Assembly: GCF_900143675.1 (NCBI RefSeq)
Contig: NZ_FRFC01000004.1
Span: forward strand, 62,001 to 126,000
From: Candidatus Nitrosotalea sinensis
GTDB taxonomy: Archaea > Thermoproteota > Nitrososphaeria > Nitrososphaerales > Nitrosopumilaceae
Length of the DNA: 64,000 bases
Reading direction: 5' to 3'
This document shows positions 62,230-64,000 of the stretch, piece by piece (positions within the stretch are counted from its first letter, which is position 1; each line of letters opens with the position of its first letter). The position numbers and the translations under genes are program-made. The notes below the pieces were generated by a model. That model was not told the DNA's origin and made no database searches. It saw only the letters and a list, made by a program, of their open reading frames with translations.

Positions 62230-62964
62230 TCACTTGTATATCTGCGGGGGAACAGTTGATGGCTCTTTTTGCGCTTGTAATACATTCAATGTATCCTCCA
62301 TGAGTTGCCTGTTTTGCAATCTCAGATAGTCAATTTGTTTTTTAAACTCGTCAAGGTTTATCTCTTTTTTTATTATTTGGGAAACAGTCTTGATTGTCTG
62401 CATTGCAGCATCAGGATCTGGAAAGAAATAGTTGCACTCGGTATGAAATGTAATTGTGGGTATTGCAGAGCTTCTCAAATATGACAGAATGGTAGCATCA
62501 GGGCCACTTATCACACCTGAGAGAAACTTTGGTATGGAATTATCGTACAATAATTTCTCAAGGCTTTCATGTGTTACCAAGCCATATGTTTTCAAATGCA
62601 TAACATCTCTGTCTGGAACATGAATCCCAGACAAGAACACAATCAAATCAATGCGGTTCTTTTTTGAAAAATCCACAACAGATTCTGTAAACTCTATTGC
62701 ATTTTCATAATCTATTGGAATGTCTGACAAAATTGCATAAATGTTCTCTTTTTGATATATCCGTACAGGACCTACCATTTGTCCATTGTCTACAAAGATT
62801 ATGGATGCCGGACTGTCCTGTATCTCACCTATCAATTCCATCTTTAATGTATGAATGACATATGTGATTGACATTGTACCTATCAGCCCAGGTCCTGGCA
62901 AGCCAAGAAGCAACACTCTGGGAGTTTTTACCAATTCTGTTTTTTTCATCTTGGAGCTCTGCAT
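62230..62964 (-). CDS. PAC2 (proteasome assembly chaperone) family protein
   Basis: About 244 residues, with VLLLGLPGPGLIGTMSITYVI near the start, SPASIIFVDNGQM, IDLIVFLSGIHVPD, FLSGVISGPDATILSYLRSS and a C-terminal coiled-coil helix. PAC2 relatives in archaea are linked with the proteasome and protein quality control. The ATG at 62964 lies close to the start predicted from a TTATTTTTATACG box (62989-63001, minus); the frame opens at 63018. Confidence 0.85.
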   Translation of the reverse strand: MQSSKMKKTELVKTPRVLLLGLPGPGLIGTMSITYVIHTLKMELIGEIQDSPASIIFVDNGQMVGPVRIYQKENIYAILSDIPIDYENAIEFTESVVDFSKKNRIDLIVFLSGIHVPDRDVMHLKTYGLVTHESLEKLLYDNSIPKFLSGVISGPDATILSYLRSSAIPTITFHTECNYFFPDPDAAMQTIKTVSQIIKKEINLDEFKKQIDYLRLQNRQLMEDTLNVLQAQKEPSTVPPQIYK

Positions 62965-63082
62965 TTCCTTGTTGTTTATTGTATTTGACGTATAAAAATA
63001 ACATGCCTGCTTTACCATTAATGATTATCATTGTTGGAAATCTCCATCATGTTATAAAATTAAAAAATATCATGGTTCTATT

Positions 63083-64000
63083 ATGGCATCAGTCCAAACA
63101 ACCTCTGAAGGCATCCCGGTTATAGTGCTAAAAGAGGGCTCAAAGCAAGCCCGCGGAAGAGATGCACAGCGAAGCAACATCGCAGCTGCAAAACTAATTG
63201 CAGAGATTGTTAGTACAAGCCTGGGCCCACGCGGGATGGATAAAATGCTAGTAGATTCTGTTGGAGATATTACAATAACAAATGATGGCGCAACTATCCT
63301 AAAAGAGATTGATGTCCAGCATCCTGCAGCAAAGATGATGGTAGAGGTTGCCAAAGCAACTGACAGCGAGGTTGGAGACGGCACAACATCTGCCGTAGTC
63401 TTGGCAGGAGCGCTGCTTGAAAAGGCAGAAAGTCTTATCGATAATGACATTCATCCGGTAATAATTGCAGACGGTTACAAAAAAGCCGCTATGAGGGCAA
63501 TCTCACTGCTTGGAGAGATTTCACAAAAAGTCGAACCAAAAAACAGGGACATTCTTGAAAAAATTGCAATAACTACAATGCAGACCAAATTGATATCAGT
63601 AGAAGCAGCAGATCTTGCAAAACTTGTAGTAGATGCAGCCTTGTCAGTTGTCACACAGAAAGCATCTGGGAACAATGTTGATTTGAACAACATAAAAATT
63701 GAAAAAAAGACCGGAGGTTCTGTACTTGATAGCACCCTGATATCAGGTATAGTTTTAGACAAGGAAATTGTGCACAGCGGAATGCCAAGAAAAATTGAGA
63801 ATGCAAGAATTGCCCTAGTTACTGCACCACTTGAAATTGAAAAGACAGAATTTGAAGCCAAGATAAACATCTCAAGTCCTGATCAAATCAAGTCCTTCAT
63901 GGAAGAAGAAGATAGCATTCTTCGAGGAATGGTGGAGAAAATAAAATCATCCGGGGCAAATGTACTTCTCTGTCAAAAAGGAATTGATGATATTGCTCAG
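63083..64000 (+). CDS. Thermosome (group II chaperonin) subunit, cut by the window end
   Basis: The first 306 codons of a group II chaperonin. Visible blocks are [33 protein letters not shown] and [14 protein letters not shown] (ATPase site), [23 protein letters not shown], and the lid region. The frame has no stop before 64000. The ATG at 63083 lies about 26 nt after an AT-rich TATA box. Which thermosome subunit this is cannot be told from the N-terminal half. Confidence 0.96.
   Translation, partial: MASVQTTSEGIPVIVLKEGSKQARGRDAQRSNIAAAKLIAEIVSTSLGPRGMDKMLVDSVGDITITNDGATILKEIDVQHPAAKMMVEVAKATDSEVGDGTTSAVVLAGALLEKAESLIDNDIHPVIIADGYKKAAMRAISLLGEISQKVEPKNRDILEKIAITTMQTKLISVEAADLAKLVVDAALSVVTQKASGNNVDLNNIKIEKKTGGSVLDSTLISGIVLDKEIVHSGMPRKIENARIALVTAPLEIEKTEFEAKINISSPDQIKSFMEEEDSILRGMVEKIKSSGANVLLCQKGIDDIAQ

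Noticed and set aside
1-64000. CRISPR arrays, insertion sequences, prophage or plasmid origin
   Set aside because: No regularly spaced repeats, transposase, integrase, terminal repeats or phage genes were seen; the single cytoplasmic HNH gene alone is not enough to call a mobile element.

Overview
The window is a 64 kb stretch of an archaeal chromosome, most likely from an ammonia-oxidising thaumarchaeon (Nitrososphaerota; Nitrosopumilus, Nitrosotenuis or Nitrosotalea-like). The support is the AT-rich sequence, the archaeal gene set (aRF1, ribosomal protein S26e, thermosome, SMC, deoxyhypusine synthase, PurP, pyruvoyl arginine decarboxylase, archaeal inositol-lipid genes, GatCAB), many secreted proteins with a recurrent Trp-rich module, and an Amt transporter with two PII proteins. 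I cannot name the species. I found no rRNA, tRNA, CRISPR array, prophage or insertion sequence.

Layout. 0-11 kb: GNAT enzyme, deoxyhypusine synthase, inositol-1-phosphate synthase, SMC, two oligopeptide-type ABC ATPases separated by a secreted protein, and a NusA-like protein with an aspartyl-tRNA synthetase. 11.6-16.5 kb: a minus-strand branched-chain amino acid operon (ilvB-ilvN-leuA-leuB) with a long structured leader. 16.5-31 kb: a secreted metzincin, central metabolism, polyamine genes (arginine decarboxylase and a deoxyhypusine synthase paralogue), oligoendopeptidase F, surface proteins, small zinc proteins, an archaetidylinositol-phosphate synthase type enzyme, PfkB, and an NAD-kinase-like/winged-helix fusion. 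31.9-41.3 kb: pyrG, a compact trpEGDCBA operon and ilvD. 41.5-53.5 kb: surface proteins, HIT protein, thioredoxin, aRF1, DsbA, a regulator facing a ZIP transporter, purP, rlmN and two head-to-head HNH proteins. 53.6-64 kb: a second aspartyl-tRNA synthetase with gatCAB, amt with two PII genes, stress proteins, a PAC2 protein and a thermosome gene cut by the window edge.

Promoters follow a consistent pattern: a TATA-like box is centred about 26 nt before the start codon, so most transcripts appear leaderless. I used this rule to choose many starts, including several GTG and TTG starts. The main exception is ilvB. Its predicted transcript has a leader of about 98 nt that begins with a 20-codon reading frame ending in a run of Ile, Leu and Val codons. 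Those codons lie in one arm of a hairpin, and the stop codon lies in a second hairpin just before the ilvB ribosome-binding site. This looks like an attenuator-type control element for branched-chain amino acid synthesis and is the most striking finding here.

Other notable items are symmetric TTAG...CCTAA boxes in the regulator/ZIP promoter region, a frameshifted membrane gene, several zinc-finger proteins of 34-39 residues, a candidate small RNA, and the sharing of one surface module between a protease, a nuclease and an S-layer-like protein.
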